The position numbers and the translations under genes were made by a program. A DNA stretch of 64,000 nt, from the NCBI GenBank assembly GCA_947495425.1, contig CANLYR010000008.1:62001-126000 (forward strand). The letters run 5' to 3'. This DNA comes from an uncultured Aquimarina sp. GTDB lineage: Bacteria > Bacteroidota > Bacteroidia > Flavobacteriales > Flavobacteriaceae. Under the pieces are notes generated by a model. It was given only the letters and a program-made list of their open reading frames with translations, had not been told where the DNA came from and searched no databases. Positions 42,406 through 51,616 of this stretch are shown piece by piece; position 1 is the first letter of the stretch; the number at the start of each line of letters is the position of its first letter.

Positions 42406-43647
42406 ATGAAAAAACTTTTATTATTAGTTCTATTCATCACAGTGACAGCAGTCACCTATGCCGGTGGATATAGAGTTAGTGTACAAGGACAGAGAGCTAT
42501 GGCTATGGGTCATACAGGTGTTGCCGTTGTGAATAGTGCAGAACTTGTATTTTTTAACCCGGCTGGTCTAGTATACTTAGAAAATAAGTTAAATGTGAGT
42601 GTTGGTGCTAGTGGTATTTTTACCGATGTGATTTATCAAAACTCAGAAACAGGAATCTCAGCAGAAACAGATAACTCTGTGGGGACACCTCTTAATTTGT
42701 ATGCATCGTATAGAGTTAATGATTGGATGTCTGTTGGTCTTGGGGTATACACACCTTATGGTAGTGAGGTAACCTGGCCTACCGATTGGGCAGGATCTCA
42801 CTTAGTAAATAATATTGATTTATCAGCAATTTTTATTCAGCCCACGGTATCGTTTAAAATTTCAGACTATTTCAGTATCGGTGGTGGACCCATTTATGCT
42901 ATAGGTTCAGTTAACTTTAATCGTAATGCAGATCGATTTGCTACTGATTTTGATGGGAATCGTTCTAATATCACTATCGATGATGGTGGGATTACAAATT
43001 GGGGATGGACTATTGGAGCCATGTTTAATCCAACAGAGAATTTAAGACTAGGATTTAATTATCGTAGCGAGATTGATATTAAAGCAGAAGGAGGAGATGC
43101 AACCTTTGCTAATTTTCCGAATTCAACAAATCCTTTGGTGCCGCCAAATGGAGCAACTACTTTTGATGCAGAATTACCATTGCCGGCAGAGCTAACTTTG
43201 GGAGTGTCTTATGAGCATAAGAAATGGCTATTTGCATTTGATTATAACAGACAATTTTGGAATGCTTATGAGTCCTTAAATCTAAGTTTTGCAAATGGTG
43301 TTTCTTCTATAAATCCACGCCAGTACAAGAATTCTTCGGTATACCGATTTGGACTGCAGTATCAAGCAACAGAGAAAATTGCATTAAGAGCAGGATATTA
43401 TAGAGACGAGTCTCCTGTACAACCTGGATTTTTTGCGCCAGAAACACCGCGTAATGATTCTGATGGATTTTCAGGAGGGGTAAGTTATGCAATCACTTCA
43501 AGATTGGCTATCGATGCTTCTTTCTTTTACTTAAAATTTCAAGAAGTTGATGCTTCTTATGACTTTGCTTCAGATGGTGTTTCTTTTGGAGGAACGTATG
43601 AATCAAGTGCTTTTGGACCAGGTCTAGGTTTAACTTATAAAATGTAA
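42406..43647 (+). CDS. OmpP1/FadL family outer-membrane transporter
   Basis: A 413-aa outer-membrane channel of the FadL type, which in characterised members imports hydrophobic compounds such as long-chain fatty acids. It has a signal peptide (MKKLLLLVLFITVTAVTYAGG), the conserved hatch start GGYRVSVQGQRAMAMGHTGVAVVNSAELVFFNPAGLVYLENKLNVSVGAS, YGSEVTWPTDWAGSHLVNNIDLSAIFIQPTVSFKI, and beta-strands to the terminal SAFGPGLGLTYKM. The next gene, a secreted SGNH hydrolase, begins 6 nt after, suggesting that lipid hydrolysis and uptake are coupled. Confidence 0.93.
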   Translation: MKKLLLLVLFITVTAVTYAGGYRVSVQGQRAMAMGHTGVAVVNSAELVFFNPAGLVYLENKLNVSVGASGIFTDVIYQNSETGISAETDNSVGTPLNLYASYRVNDWMSVGLGVYTPYGSEVTWPTDWAGSHLVNNIDLSAIFIQPTVSFKISDYFSIGGGPIYAIGSVNFNRNADRFATDFDGNRSNITIDDGGITNWGWTIGAMFNPTENLRLGFNYRSEIDIKAEGGDATFANFPNSTNPLVPPNGATTFDAELPLPAELTLGVSYEHKKWLFAFDYNRQFWNAYESLNLSFANGVSSINPRQYKNSSVYRFGLQYQATEKIALRAGYYRDESPVQPGFFAPETPRNDSDGFSGGVSYAITSRLAIDASFFYLKFQEVDASYDFASDGVSFGGTYESSAFGPGLGLTYKM

Positions 43648-43653
43648 TTCACG

Positions 43654-45249
43654 ATGATAAAGAATACTATAAAATATGTGGCGATTCTGGCATTAGGTTT
43701 AGTTGCTTGTGAGCCAGAATTTGATAATCCAATAGAAGAATCAGGTACGTTTACTAGTGGCGATTTAGATCTAAGTACGTATGTAGCTTTAGGAAACTCA
43801 CTTACTGCAGGTTTTGCAGATGGAGCCTTGTATATTACAGGTCAGGAAAACTCATATCCAAACATATTGGCGCAACAATTCGCTTTAGTCGGTGGTGGAG
43901 AGTTTACACAACCTCTAATGGCAGATAATGCTGGAGGTGCTTTGCTAGGCGGAACTCAGATTTTAGATAATAGAAGAGTTTTAGTTTTTGATGCTGATGG
44001 AGAGCCTGTAGGGCCTCAAATTTATACAGGTGCAGCCCCAACTACTGAAATATCTAACAAATTAGAGGGTTCTTTTAATAATATGGGTGTGCCAGGAGCA
44101 AAAAGTTATCATTTGGCAGCAGAAGGTTATGGTAATGTAGCCGATGTAGCAGATGAATTGGCAAATCCATATTTTGCAAGATTTGCATCGACGGCTAATG
44201 CTAGTATTATAGCAGATGCACTTGCACAAAATCCAACATTTTTTAGTTTATGGATCGGTAATAATGATATTTTAGGATATGCAACTTCTGGAGGTACAGG
44301 AGAGGATCATAATCAAACCGGAAACTTAGATCCAAGAACTTATGGAAGTGATGATATTACGAATAATGGAGTATTTGCTCAAACTTACACAGGTTTGATT
44401 GAAGCACTTGCTGCAGGAGGTAGAAAAGGGATAGTGTTAAATTTACCTAGTGTAACTTCTCTTCCATTTTTTACTACGGTGCCGTTTACACCGCTAAGTC
44501 CTTTGAATCCTGATTTCGCGGCTCAAATCCCTACTCTTAATGAAACTTACGATAAATTGAATCAAGCTTTTGCATTTTTAGGATTTCCTGAAAGGGCGAT
44601 TCAATTCTCAACTACTGCTGCTAGTGCTGTTGTTATTAAGGATGAATCACTTACTGATATTACTTCTAATCTTACTATGGTATTGGCTGGAGATCCCGTT
44701 TTTGGTCCGATTGCGCCAATTATTGCGGCTCAATACGGTCAAGCAAGACAAGCTACTGCAAACGATTTATTGATTCTTACGAGTTCTGCTATTATTGGTC
44801 AACCAGATACTGATAGAATACAAGATCTTATTGGCTTAGGAATTCCTGAAGATTTAGCGGCACAATTATCTGTTAAAGGTGTCAGTCTTCCATTAGAAGA
44901 CCAATGGGTGTTAATTCCTGCTGAGCAAACTGCAATAGAAAATGCGCGTAACGCATTCAATGCTACCATCGCAGGTCTTGCTGAGGCAAATGGGTTAGCA
45001 CTTTATGATGTTGCTAGTGATTTGACACAAGCTGCAAACGGTGGAATTCCTTTTGATGGAGGAATAATTACCTCAGAATTTGTAAGAGGAGGAGGGTTTT
45101 CTCTAGATGGAGTACATCCTACCCCTAGAGCACATGCATTGGTTGCCAATGGAATTTTGAGCGCTCTAAAAAGTACATACAATGCAAATATTCCAAAAGT
45201 TGATCCGGGGGTGTACGGTACGGTTACCGTAAGTAATGATGTGAATTAA
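43654..45249 (+). CDS. SGNH/GDSL hydrolase lipoprotein
   Basis: A 531-aa surface or periplasmic hydrolase. The lipoprotein signal is MIKNTIKYVAILALGLVACEPEFDN (Cys about 19). SGNH blocks: block I YVALGNSLTAGFADGAL (nucleophile Ser), Gly in NNMGVPGAKS, block III FFSLWIGNNDILGYATSGG, and block V DGVHPTPRAHALVANG with the Asp/His pair. The usual GDS is GNS here. It is likely an esterase or lipase acting on lipids whose products the upstream FadL would import, which is an inference from the 6-nt spacing. A terminator follows. Confidence 0.9.
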   Translation: MIKNTIKYVAILALGLVACEPEFDNPIEESGTFTSGDLDLSTYVALGNSLTAGFADGALYITGQENSYPNILAQQFALVGGGEFTQPLMADNAGGALLGGTQILDNRRVLVFDADGEPVGPQIYTGAAPTTEISNKLEGSFNNMGVPGAKSYHLAAEGYGNVADVADELANPYFARFASTANASIIADALAQNPTFFSLWIGNNDILGYATSGGTGEDHNQTGNLDPRTYGSDDITNNGVFAQTYTGLIEALAAGGRKGIVLNLPSVTSLPFFTTVPFTPLSPLNPDFAAQIPTLNETYDKLNQAFAFLGFPERAIQFSTTAASAVVIKDESLTDITSNLTMVLAGDPVFGPIAPIIAAQYGQARQATANDLLILTSSAIIGQPDTDRIQDLIGLGIPEDLAAQLSVKGVSLPLEDQWVLIPAEQTAIENARNAFNATIAGLAEANGLALYDVASDLTQAANGGIPFDGGIITSEFVRGGGFSLDGVHPTPRAHALVANGILSALKSTYNANIPKVDPGVYGTVTVSNDVN

Positions 45250-45271
45250 TATAGACTTTATTAAAATATAT

Positions 45272-45304
45272 AACCTGCTGGCGAAAGTTGGCAGGTTTTT
45301 TTTA
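45272..45304 (+). terminator. Rho-independent terminator after the SGNH hydrolase
   Basis: AACCTGC...GCAGGTT (7-bp stem, loop TGGCGAAAGTTG that can pair further) followed by eight or more T. Confidence 0.85.
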
Positions 45305-45346
45305 TTCAAGTTTTATTTTACTTTTACGATCATAAAACAAAAATGC

Positions 45347-45688
45347 ATGAAATTCGTATTAAAATTATTACTAAGCGCAGTTGCTGTTCTGGTGCTGGCA
45401 GAGATACTTCCTGGTGTGGGTATCAACAGTTACGTTAGCGCTTTGATCGTAGCTATTGTTTTGGCACTTTTGAATGCTATAGTAAAGCCAATTCTGGTGT
45501 TTTTAACTTTGCCTGCTACGTTGATAACATTAGGACTATTTCTTTTAGTTATTAATGCAGCCATCATTTTATTAGCAGATTATTTCATCACTGGTTTTAG
45601 TGTTAGTGGTTGGCTTTGGGCATTGATATTTAGTGTTTTGTTATCCATATTTCAATCGATACTACATTCTATTTTAAAGAAAGACTAA
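45347..45688 (+). CDS. Phage-holin-4-like family membrane protein
   Basis: A 113-aa, very hydrophobic protein with four membrane helices (for example ALIVAIVLALLNAIVKPILVFLTLPATLITLGLFLLVINAAIILLADYF). The pattern is that of the phage_holin_4_2/YvlD family. Despite the name, chromosomal members are not phage holins; no phage gene is nearby. The function is unknown. It lies between the SGNH hydrolase terminator and the tig promoter, so it is transcribed alone. Confidence 0.85.
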   Translation: MKFVLKLLLSAVAVLVLAEILPGVGINSYVSALIVAIVLALLNAIVKPILVFLTLPATLITLGLFLLVINAAIILLADYFITGFSVSGWLWALIFSVLLSIFQSILHSILKKD

Positions 45689-45716
45689 TGTGAACTGTTT
45701 TTCAGAAGGTTAAAAA

Positions 45717-45747
45717 TTTGTTGTGTTACAAAAAAATAGTACTTTTG
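45717..45747 (+). promoter_or_regulatory. Strong Bacteroidota promoter for tig
   Basis: TTTG-N19-TACTTTTG matches both elements of the flavobacterial consensus exactly. The predicted start near 45754 gives a 27-nt leader. This is the clearest promoter in the window. Confidence 0.8.
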
Positions 45748-45780
45748 CAACCCAATTTTTAGTAGTAAATCGAAGAGATA

Positions 45781-47103
45781 ATGAACATTTCAAAAGAGCA
45801 ATTAGACGAATTAAATGCTGTTGTAACAGTAGATATCGCTAAAGCAGATTATAGTGATAAGGTAGATCAAATTCTTAAAGACTACCGCAAGAACGCAAAC
45901 ATTCCTGGCTTTAGAAAAGGTCACGTTCCTATGGGTCTTGTAAAAAAGCAGTACGGAAAAGCGGTGTTGGTTGATGAGGTCAATAAACTGCTACAAGATG
46001 CATTGAATAAATATTTAACCGAAGAAAAGCTTGACGTTTTAGGAAACCCATTGCCTAAAGAACAAGAAAGTTTTGATTGGGATGCAGGGGATTACTCTTT
46101 TGAATTTGAGCTTGGATTAGCTCCAAAATTTGAAGTAAAGCTAAACGGTAAAAAAGCCATTACACACTATAAAATTATAGCTACAGATGAAATGATCGAT
46201 AATCAGATCAAAACCATCCAGAAACAATATGGTAAACTTATTTCTAAGGATACAGTAGAGAAAGATGACCTGGTAGCGGGTACTTTTGTCAATGAAGAAA
46301 AAGAAATTGATCATGCGACTACTGTTGCTCTAGAAAAAATCAAAGGCAAGAAAAATCTTGATAAATTTATCGGGGCCAAGGTTGGAGATGTTATCAAACT
46401 TAAAACTAAAGGCCTGTTTAGCGATGAGAAGGATCTAAGTAGTGCTCTAAAAATAGATAATGACCAGGCTAACGGCTTAGATATAGAAGTTTCTTTTACT
46501 ATTTCTGAAATTAACTCACAAGAACTTGCAGAATTAGATCAAGATTTATTCGATAAACTTTATGGTCCAGGTAATTTGAAAACAGTTACAGAGCTAAAAG
46601 AAAAGATTAAAGAAGATGCAGAACGTCAATTCGAGCAGCAGTCAGATCAGCGATTACTTAATGATATTACAGAAAACGCATTAGAAAATACTAAATTTGA
46701 ATTGCCAGTAGACTTTTTACAAAAATGGATTCGTACTACCGGAGAAGAACCATTAACAGAAGATCAGGCTAAAGATGAGTATGAAAAAAGTGAAAAAGGA
46801 TTGCGTTATCAGTTAATTGAAGGTAAGATCATTAATGATAACAACCTTCAGGTTACTTTTGAGGAGCTAAAAAGTTTTGCAAAAGATTTAATCAAAGGTC
46901 AAATGGCTCAGTTTGGGCAGACTTCACCAGAAGATAAAGAGCTAGAAGATATCGCTGCCAGAATCTTATCAAATCAAGAAGAAGTAAAGCGAATTTCTGA
47001 ACAATTAATGAGTCAAAAATTGCTTACTTACTTTAAAGAAAACGCAAAGCTTAAAACAAAAGAAGTTAGCTTTGACGAATTTATAAAAGAAGTTTACAAA
47101 TAG
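45781..47103 (+). CDS. tig: Trigger factor (ribosome-associated chaperone)
   Basis: A ribosome-bound chaperone for nascent chains, 440 aa. The N-terminal ribosome-binding domain has the signature loop NIPGFRKGHVPMGLVKKQYG (about 38-57). The central PPIase-like part (about 150-245) is weakly conserved, as in other Bacteroidota trigger factors, and the C-terminal chaperone arms are long charged helices (LDQDLFDKLYGPGNLKTVTELKEKIKEDAERQFEQQSDQRLLNDI). It is followed by clpP and clpX, the usual order. A bulged terminator hairpin follows. Confidence 0.94.
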   Translation: MNISKEQLDELNAVVTVDIAKADYSDKVDQILKDYRKNANIPGFRKGHVPMGLVKKQYGKAVLVDEVNKLLQDALNKYLTEEKLDVLGNPLPKEQESFDWDAGDYSFEFELGLAPKFEVKLNGKKAITHYKIIATDEMIDNQIKTIQKQYGKLISKDTVEKDDLVAGTFVNEEKEIDHATTVALEKIKGKKNLDKFIGAKVGDVIKLKTKGLFSDEKDLSSALKIDNDQANGLDIEVSFTISEINSQELAELDQDLFDKLYGPGNLKTVTELKEKIKEDAERQFEQQSDQRLLNDITENALENTKFELPVDFLQKWIRTTGEEPLTEDQAKDEYEKSEKGLRYQLIEGKIINDNNLQVTFEELKSFAKDLIKGQMAQFGQTSPEDKELEDIAARILSNQEEVKRISEQLMSQKLLTYFKENAKLKTKEVSFDEFIKEVYK

Positions 47104-47144
47104 TAAATCAGGCAATTTACTAAGGAATTTATACTTATATTTAG

Positions 47145-47179
47145 GGCGTTCAATCTATCTTTAGTTTGACGCCTTTTTT
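47145..47179 (+). terminator. Terminator between tig and clpP
   Basis: GGCGT(T)CAA...TTTGACGCC pairs with one bulge and runs into TTTTTT. The loop contains TATCTTTA, one base from the -7 consensus, so a promoter role for clpP cannot be excluded. Confidence 0.6.
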
Positions 47180-47207
47180 ATAAATAAAATTTTTCAGAAA
47201 TATACAT

Positions 47208-47882
47208 ATGGATTACGGAAAAGAATTCGAAAAATATGCAACGCAGCACCATGGTATTAATAGTAATTACTATGGTAAAATCATAAGCAGTATGTATCCC
47301 GCGGGTATGACTCCTAATATTATCGAAGAACGTCAAATGAATATAGCGATTTTTGATGTTTTTTCTCGATTGATGATGGATCGTATCATATTTATGGGTA
47401 CTGGGATTAATGATCAGGTTGCTAATATTATTCAAGCTCAATTATTATTTCTTGAGAGTGTAGATTCTTCAAAAGATATTCAAATATATATTAATTCTCC
47501 AGGAGGTAGTGTTTATGCAGGTCTCGGTATCTATGATACGATGCAGTTTATTAAGCCAGATGTAGCTACCATATGTACAGGTATGGCAGCCTCAATGGGC
47601 GCCGTATTGTTATGTGCTGGTCAGAAAGGAAAACGATCAGGTTTGCCGCATAGCCGTGTGATGATTCACCAACCACTTGGTGGAGCACAAGGACAAGCTA
47701 GTGATATAGAAATTACTGCTCGTGAGATATTAATATTAAAAGAAGAATTATACAGAATTATCTCTAAGCACTCTGGGCAGACTTATGAAAAAGTCTATGA
47801 AGATAGTGATAGAGATTACTGGATGAAAGCCGATAAAGCGCTCGAGTATGGGATGATCGACGAGATTTTAACTAGAGAATAA
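47208..47882 (+). CDS. clpP: ATP-dependent Clp protease proteolytic subunit
   Basis: A serine protease that forms the tetradecameric barrel used by ClpX. It is 224 aa. The catalytic triad is visible: Ser in CTGMAASMGAVLLCAG, His in RVMIHQPLGGAQGQASDIEI, Asp in YEDSDRDYWMKADKALEYGMID. INSPGGSVYAGLGIYDTMQ forms the substrate-binding strand region. It lies about 105 nt after tig and 172 nt before clpX. Confidence 0.97.
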   Translation: MDYGKEFEKYATQHHGINSNYYGKIISSMYPAGMTPNIIEERQMNIAIFDVFSRLMMDRIIFMGTGINDQVANIIQAQLLFLESVDSSKDIQIYINSPGGSVYAGLGIYDTMQFIKPDVATICTGMAASMGAVLLCAGQKGKRSGLPHSRVMIHQPLGGAQGQASDIEITAREILILKEELYRIISKHSGQTYEKVYEDSDRDYWMKADKALEYGMIDEILTRE

Positions 47883-48054
47883 TACAAACTTTTTGCAAAG
47901 AGGGGGGATTTGTGCCCCGAACTTGTTGTATAAGAAATTAAACGAAGTATGCGCATAATTAAAACTAACTATTCAACGTTATGATAATTATGCATATTCT
48001 ATCCGACTATTAAAACATAAAGATAGAATTAGACAAAACCGAAACTAAATAACT

Positions 48055-49287
48055 ATGGCCAAAGAAGACCTAGAATGCTCTTTTTGTGGAAGAAAAAAGC
48101 CTGAAACCAATTTGTTGATTGCTGGCTTGGATGCACATATTTGTGACCGATGTATTGTACAAGCGCATGGAATTGTTGTTGAAGAAGCCAAAGACGAAGA
48201 AACCGGAGAGCTAAGCAGCGAATTAATGTTGCGCAAACCTATGGCAATCAAGAATTTTTTGGATGAATATGTGATAGGGCAGGAGTTTACCAAAAAAATA
48301 ATGGCAGTTGCAGTATATAATCACTATAAGCGATTGCTTCAACCTCAAACAGAGGATGATATTGAGATCCAGAAAAGTAATATCATCATGGTAGGGCAAA
48401 CGGGTACAGGTAAGACATTAATGGCTAAAACCATTGCCAAAATGCTTAATGTTCCCCTTGCTATTGTTGATGCTACCGTGCTCACCGAGGCGGGATATGT
48501 AGGAGAAGATGTAGAAAGTATTCTTACCAGACTGTTACAAGCTGCAGATTACAATCTTGAAAAAGCACAGCGCGGTATTGTTTTTATCGATGAAATAGAT
48601 AAAATTGCACGCAAAAGTGATAATCCAAGTATTACCAGAGATGTATCTGGGGAAGGTGTTCAGCAAGCTTTGCTTAAGCTCTTAGAAGGCACTGTAGTTA
48701 ATGTTCCGCCAAAAGGTGGTAGAAAGCATCCAGATCAGAAATTTATCGAGGTGAATACCGAGAATATTCTTTTTATAGCTGGGGGTGCTTTTGATGGAAT
48801 AGAAAAAATGATTCAGAAGCGTTTAAATATGCAAGCTGTAGGGTATAGTGCTTCTAAAAGCGAAGATACTATAGAAAAAGACAATCTACTACAATATATC
48901 ATTCCTAAAGATTTAAAAGATTTTGGTTTGATTCCTGAAATAATAGGGCGCTTACCAGTGCTTTCTTATATGAATCCATTAGATAAAGAAACATTAAGAT
49001 CCATCTTAACAGCGCCTAAAAATGCTATAATCAAGCAATATATGAAGCTGTTCGAAATGGATAACATATCTTTTTCTATAACCGATGGAGCTTTAGACTA
49101 TATTGTTGAAAAAGCTATGGAATATAAATTAGGAGCCAGAGGTCTTAGATCATTATGTGAGGCCATCTTAACAGATGCAATGTTCGAATTGCCAGAAAGT
49201 GAAGAAATAGAATTTAGAGTGTCTAAAGATTATGCTGAGAAAAAGCTAAATAAATCTACGATCAAAAAATTAAAAGCAGTTTCATAA
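48055..49287 (+). CDS. clpX: ATP-dependent Clp protease ATP-binding subunit ClpX
   Basis: An AAA+ unfoldase that feeds substrates to ClpP. It is 410 aa with an N-terminal zinc-binding domain ([26 protein letters not shown]), Walker [18 protein letters not shown], pore loop [12 protein letters not shown], Walker [15 protein letters not shown], sensor 2 [14 protein letters not shown], and the [11 protein letters not shown] region. All catalytic parts look intact. It ends the tig-clpP-clpX group, with a strong terminator 30 nt after the stop. Confidence 0.97.
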   Translation: MAKEDLECSFCGRKKPETNLLIAGLDAHICDRCIVQAHGIVVEEAKDEETGELSSELMLRKPMAIKNFLDEYVIGQEFTKKIMAVAVYNHYKRLLQPQTEDDIEIQKSNIIMVGQTGTGKTLMAKTIAKMLNVPLAIVDATVLTEAGYVGEDVESILTRLLQAADYNLEKAQRGIVFIDEIDKIARKSDNPSITRDVSGEGVQQALLKLLEGTVVNVPPKGGRKHPDQKFIEVNTENILFIAGGAFDGIEKMIQKRLNMQAVGYSASKSEDTIEKDNLLQYIIPKDLKDFGLIPEIIGRLPVLSYMNPLDKETLRSILTAPKNAIIKQYMKLFEMDNISFSITDGALDYIVEKAMEYKLGARGLRSLCEAILTDAMFELPESEEIEFRVSKDYAEKKLNKSTIKKLKAVS

Positions 49288-49316
49288 CGTTATTATAGAT
49301 ACCGTTTAAAATACAT

Positions 49317-49348
49317 AAAACCGTTATACTATATATAACGGTTTTTTT
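49317..49348 (+). terminator. Rho-independent terminator after clpX
   Basis: AAAACCGTTATA / TATAACGGTTTT, a 12-bp perfect stem with a 5-nt loop, then TTTT. Confidence 0.9.
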
Positions 49349-49385
49349 GTTGGTTGATTAGTTAGGTTATTAATGATACTATACA

Positions 49386-49724
49386 TTATTCAGAATAGGA
49401 TACTCGCTCTCTATTATTAACTATGATTTCTTCAGTACTCTTTAGGGCAATATGATCCTCTTGTGTGTCTTCAACCTCTATATTAAATCCGTTTCGTTGG
49501 ATTAGAGCTTTATAGAATGTTATTTTAGATAACTCAGCATAACATGTGTCGTCTTTAATCGCATCATTATTTATTGATGTATTAAGGAGTGTACCAGTGT
49601 TATCGTCGATGTTTTCAATGTGGTGTAAAGTATCGCTTGTATTACTAGATGTAGTTTTACTTTCTTGCGCATTAACTCCAGTAATTAGTAATAAAAAAAT
49701 AAAGTAAGATATTGTCGTTTTCAT
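49386..49724 (-). CDS. Small hypothetical secreted protein
   Basis: About 112 aa from the ATG at 49724 (MKTTISYFIFLLLITGVNAQ is a signal peptide). The mature part is short, acidic and Asn/Thr/Asp-rich (ESKTTSSNTSDTLHHIENIDDNTGTLLNTSINNDAIKDDTCYAELSK), ending VNNRERVSYSE. I recognise no domain. A TAAATTTG -7-like element on the minus strand lies in its leader, and a perfect 17-bp palindrome sits about 170 nt upstream, the same arrangement as at the 18183-18881 gene. Confidence 0.65.
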   Translation of the reverse strand: MKTTISYFIFLLLITGVNAQESKTTSSNTSDTLHHIENIDDNTGTLLNTSINNDAIKDDTCYAELSKITFYKALIQRNGFNIEVEDTQEDHIALKSTEEIIVNNRERVSYSE

Positions 49725-49882
49725 AATCAAGGGGCTTAGATAAATTTATAACTATCTGTTAACAAATTTAATACGAAAAAAAGAAGCCAAAAAATGATTT
49801 TGTAATTTTTAGATCAAACGCTTTTTTTGAGCGATGAAATACAGATTTTTTTGTTAAAAATAACAATTCTTACATATATGTT

Positions 49883-49899
49883 TTACGGTTTAACCGTAA
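49883..49899. promoter_or_regulatory. Palindromic putative operator, copy B
   Basis: TTACGGTT-T-AACCGTAA is a perfect 17-bp palindrome in the gap between two minus-strand genes, about 165 nt upstream of the start at 49724. Copy A at 19046-19062 differs by one base. CATAT and ATATG-type sequence flanks the core. Confidence 0.55.
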
Positions 49900-49959
49900 T
49901 TTTTTATGATCTCAAAATGTTTTTATTAGGAAATTAGACAGATTTAGTGTCTTTTAGTT

Positions 49960-51495
49960 TTAATTAGGAGAATAAGTACCAACAGTATTTAATACTAGTA
50001 ACTCTTCTACATAAGCACGTGTATTTGATAATCTTGGGATCTTATGTTGCCCTCCTAATTTATTATTCTTTTTTAACCAGTCATAAAACAATCCTTTTCG
50101 AGCTTCTCGTATCTGTAATATATTCAATGTAGTATTGTTATGTCTCTTCGCCTCATAATCACTATTCACTTGTTGTACATTATGATCTAGAATATGTGAA
50201 AATTCCTCAAGGCTTTCTGGTCGTTTTTTAAATTCAATAACCCATTCATGAGCTCCTTTTTCTTTTCCTTCCATAAAAATTGGAGCTACGGTATAGTCTA
50301 CGATTTCACTATGTGTACTTTTAGCTGTTTTTTTAAGTGCTTCTTCAGCATTTTCAATAATTAATTCCTCACCAAAAACATTGATATGATGTTTAGTTCT
50401 TCCTGAAACCCTGATTTTATAGGGGTTGGTGGATGTAAAGCGAACGGTGTCTCCTATCTTATATCTCCATAATCCAGCGTTGGTAGTTATGACCACAGCA
50501 TAGTTTTTTCCTACTTCGACGTCACTTAAGGGGATTACTTTTTGGTCTTTGGTGCTATAGGTATCCATCGGAATAAACTCATAAAATATTCCGTAATCCA
50601 GCATTAACAATAATTCTGATGAGTCATTGCTATCCTGTATAGCAAAAAAGCCTTCAGAAGCATTATAAATTTCATAATATTTGAATGAATTTTTGGGCAA
50701 GATCTTTTTGTATTGATCTTTATAGGGGTCAAAGCTTACGCCGCCATGAAAATAAACTTCGAGGTTATTCCAGATCTCTAAAAGATTTTCTTTTCCTGTG
50801 GTTTCCAATACTTGGTTTAACAAAACAAGCATCCACGAGGGTACACCGGCCAAACTGGTTACGTTTTCCTGAATAGTTTCTTGTACTATAGCTTTCATCT
50901 TAAATTCCCAATCACTCATTAGAGACACTTCGCTGCTGGGTGTAGAGCTAAAATCTGCCCAAAAAGGCATGTTTGCAATCATAATAGCCGATAAATCACC
51001 AAAGGAAGTCCCATTTTCTTTATACAATTCTTTACTGCCGCCTAGCCTAAGGCTTTTGCCAGTAAATAATTGAGAATCTTCATTGTTGTTGAGGTACATA
51101 CATAAAAGATCTTTTGTCGCTGCATAATGACAATCTTCTAGTGACTCCTGGCTTACCGGGATAAACTTACTTTTAGCATTAGTAGTTCCACTAGATTTGG
51201 CAAACCATTTGATCGAAGTAGGCCAAAAAATATTGTTGATACCCTGACGACTTCTTTCAATCATCGATTCATATTCTTCGTATCCTCTGATTGGGACACG
51301 TTCTGCAAATGTTTTATAATTGTATATCGAGGCAAAATCGTATTCTTTTCCTACTTCGGTATGCTTGGCTGTTTCCAATAGTGTATTTAATAATTCAAGC
51401 TGAACTTCATTAGGGTACTTAAGAAATAGTTCCATTTGGTGAAACCTCTTTTTTAAGAACCAGCTGGCAATAGAATTAACTAATGGTATTGGCAT
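49960..51495 (-). CDS. GH3 auxin-responsive promoter family protein (acyl-adenylating enzyme)
   Basis: A 511-aa protein of the GH3 family, a branch of the ANL adenylating enzymes. In plants GH3 joins amino acids to jasmonate or auxin; bacterial substrates are unknown. The ATP-binding P-loop-like KWFAKSSGTTNAKSKFIPVS (about 100-120), YNASEGFFAIQD, LWRYKIGDTVRFTS and the C-terminal INVFGEELIIENAEEAL are visible and appear intact. It is monocistronic, and divergent from the DUF2797 gene. Confidence 0.9.
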   Translation of the reverse strand: MPIPLVNSIASWFLKKRFHQMELFLKYPNEVQLELLNTLLETAKHTEVGKEYDFASIYNYKTFAERVPIRGYEEYESMIERSRQGINNIFWPTSIKWFAKSSGTTNAKSKFIPVSQESLEDCHYAATKDLLCMYLNNNEDSQLFTGKSLRLGGSKELYKENGTSFGDLSAIMIANMPFWADFSSTPSSEVSLMSDWEFKMKAIVQETIQENVTSLAGVPSWMLVLLNQVLETTGKENLLEIWNNLEVYFHGGVSFDPYKDQYKKILPKNSFKYYEIYNASEGFFAIQDSNDSSELLLMLDYGIFYEFIPMDTYSTKDQKVIPLSDVEVGKNYAVVITTNAGLWRYKIGDTVRFTSTNPYKIRVSGRTKHHINVFGEELIIENAEEALKKTAKSTHSEIVDYTVAPIFMEGKEKGAHEWVIEFKKRPESLEEFSHILDHNVQQVNSDYEAKRHNNTTLNILQIREARKGLFYDWLKKNNKLGGQHKIPRLSNTRAYVEELLVLNTVGTYSPN

Positions 51496-51514
51496 TTTTT
51501 GATGTATATTTAGG

Positions 51515-51522
51515 CAAAAATA
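51515..51522 (-). promoter_or_regulatory. -7 promoter element for the GH3 gene
   Basis: On the minus strand TATTTTTG lies 20 nt before the GH3 ATG at 51495; no clear -33. Confidence 0.4.
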
Positions 51523-51616
51523 ATGGTTAGTTTATTTTCTAAATGTTGTCATTTGAAAACTAAAATAGTAAAAATAATTTCATTCTTCATACAAGGGTAA
51601 TTTATAACATAATTTT

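Noticed and set aside
45210-45240. TACGGTTACCGTAA resembling the palindrome found at 19046 and 49883
   Set aside because: It lies in the coding end of the SGNH hydrolase, has a different centre (GGTTACC), and is explained by Thr-Val-Thr-Val codons.
45347-45688. Possible prophage remnant because of the holin-like name
   Set aside because: The family occurs widely as a chromosomal membrane protein, and no phage structural, integrase or lysis gene is near.
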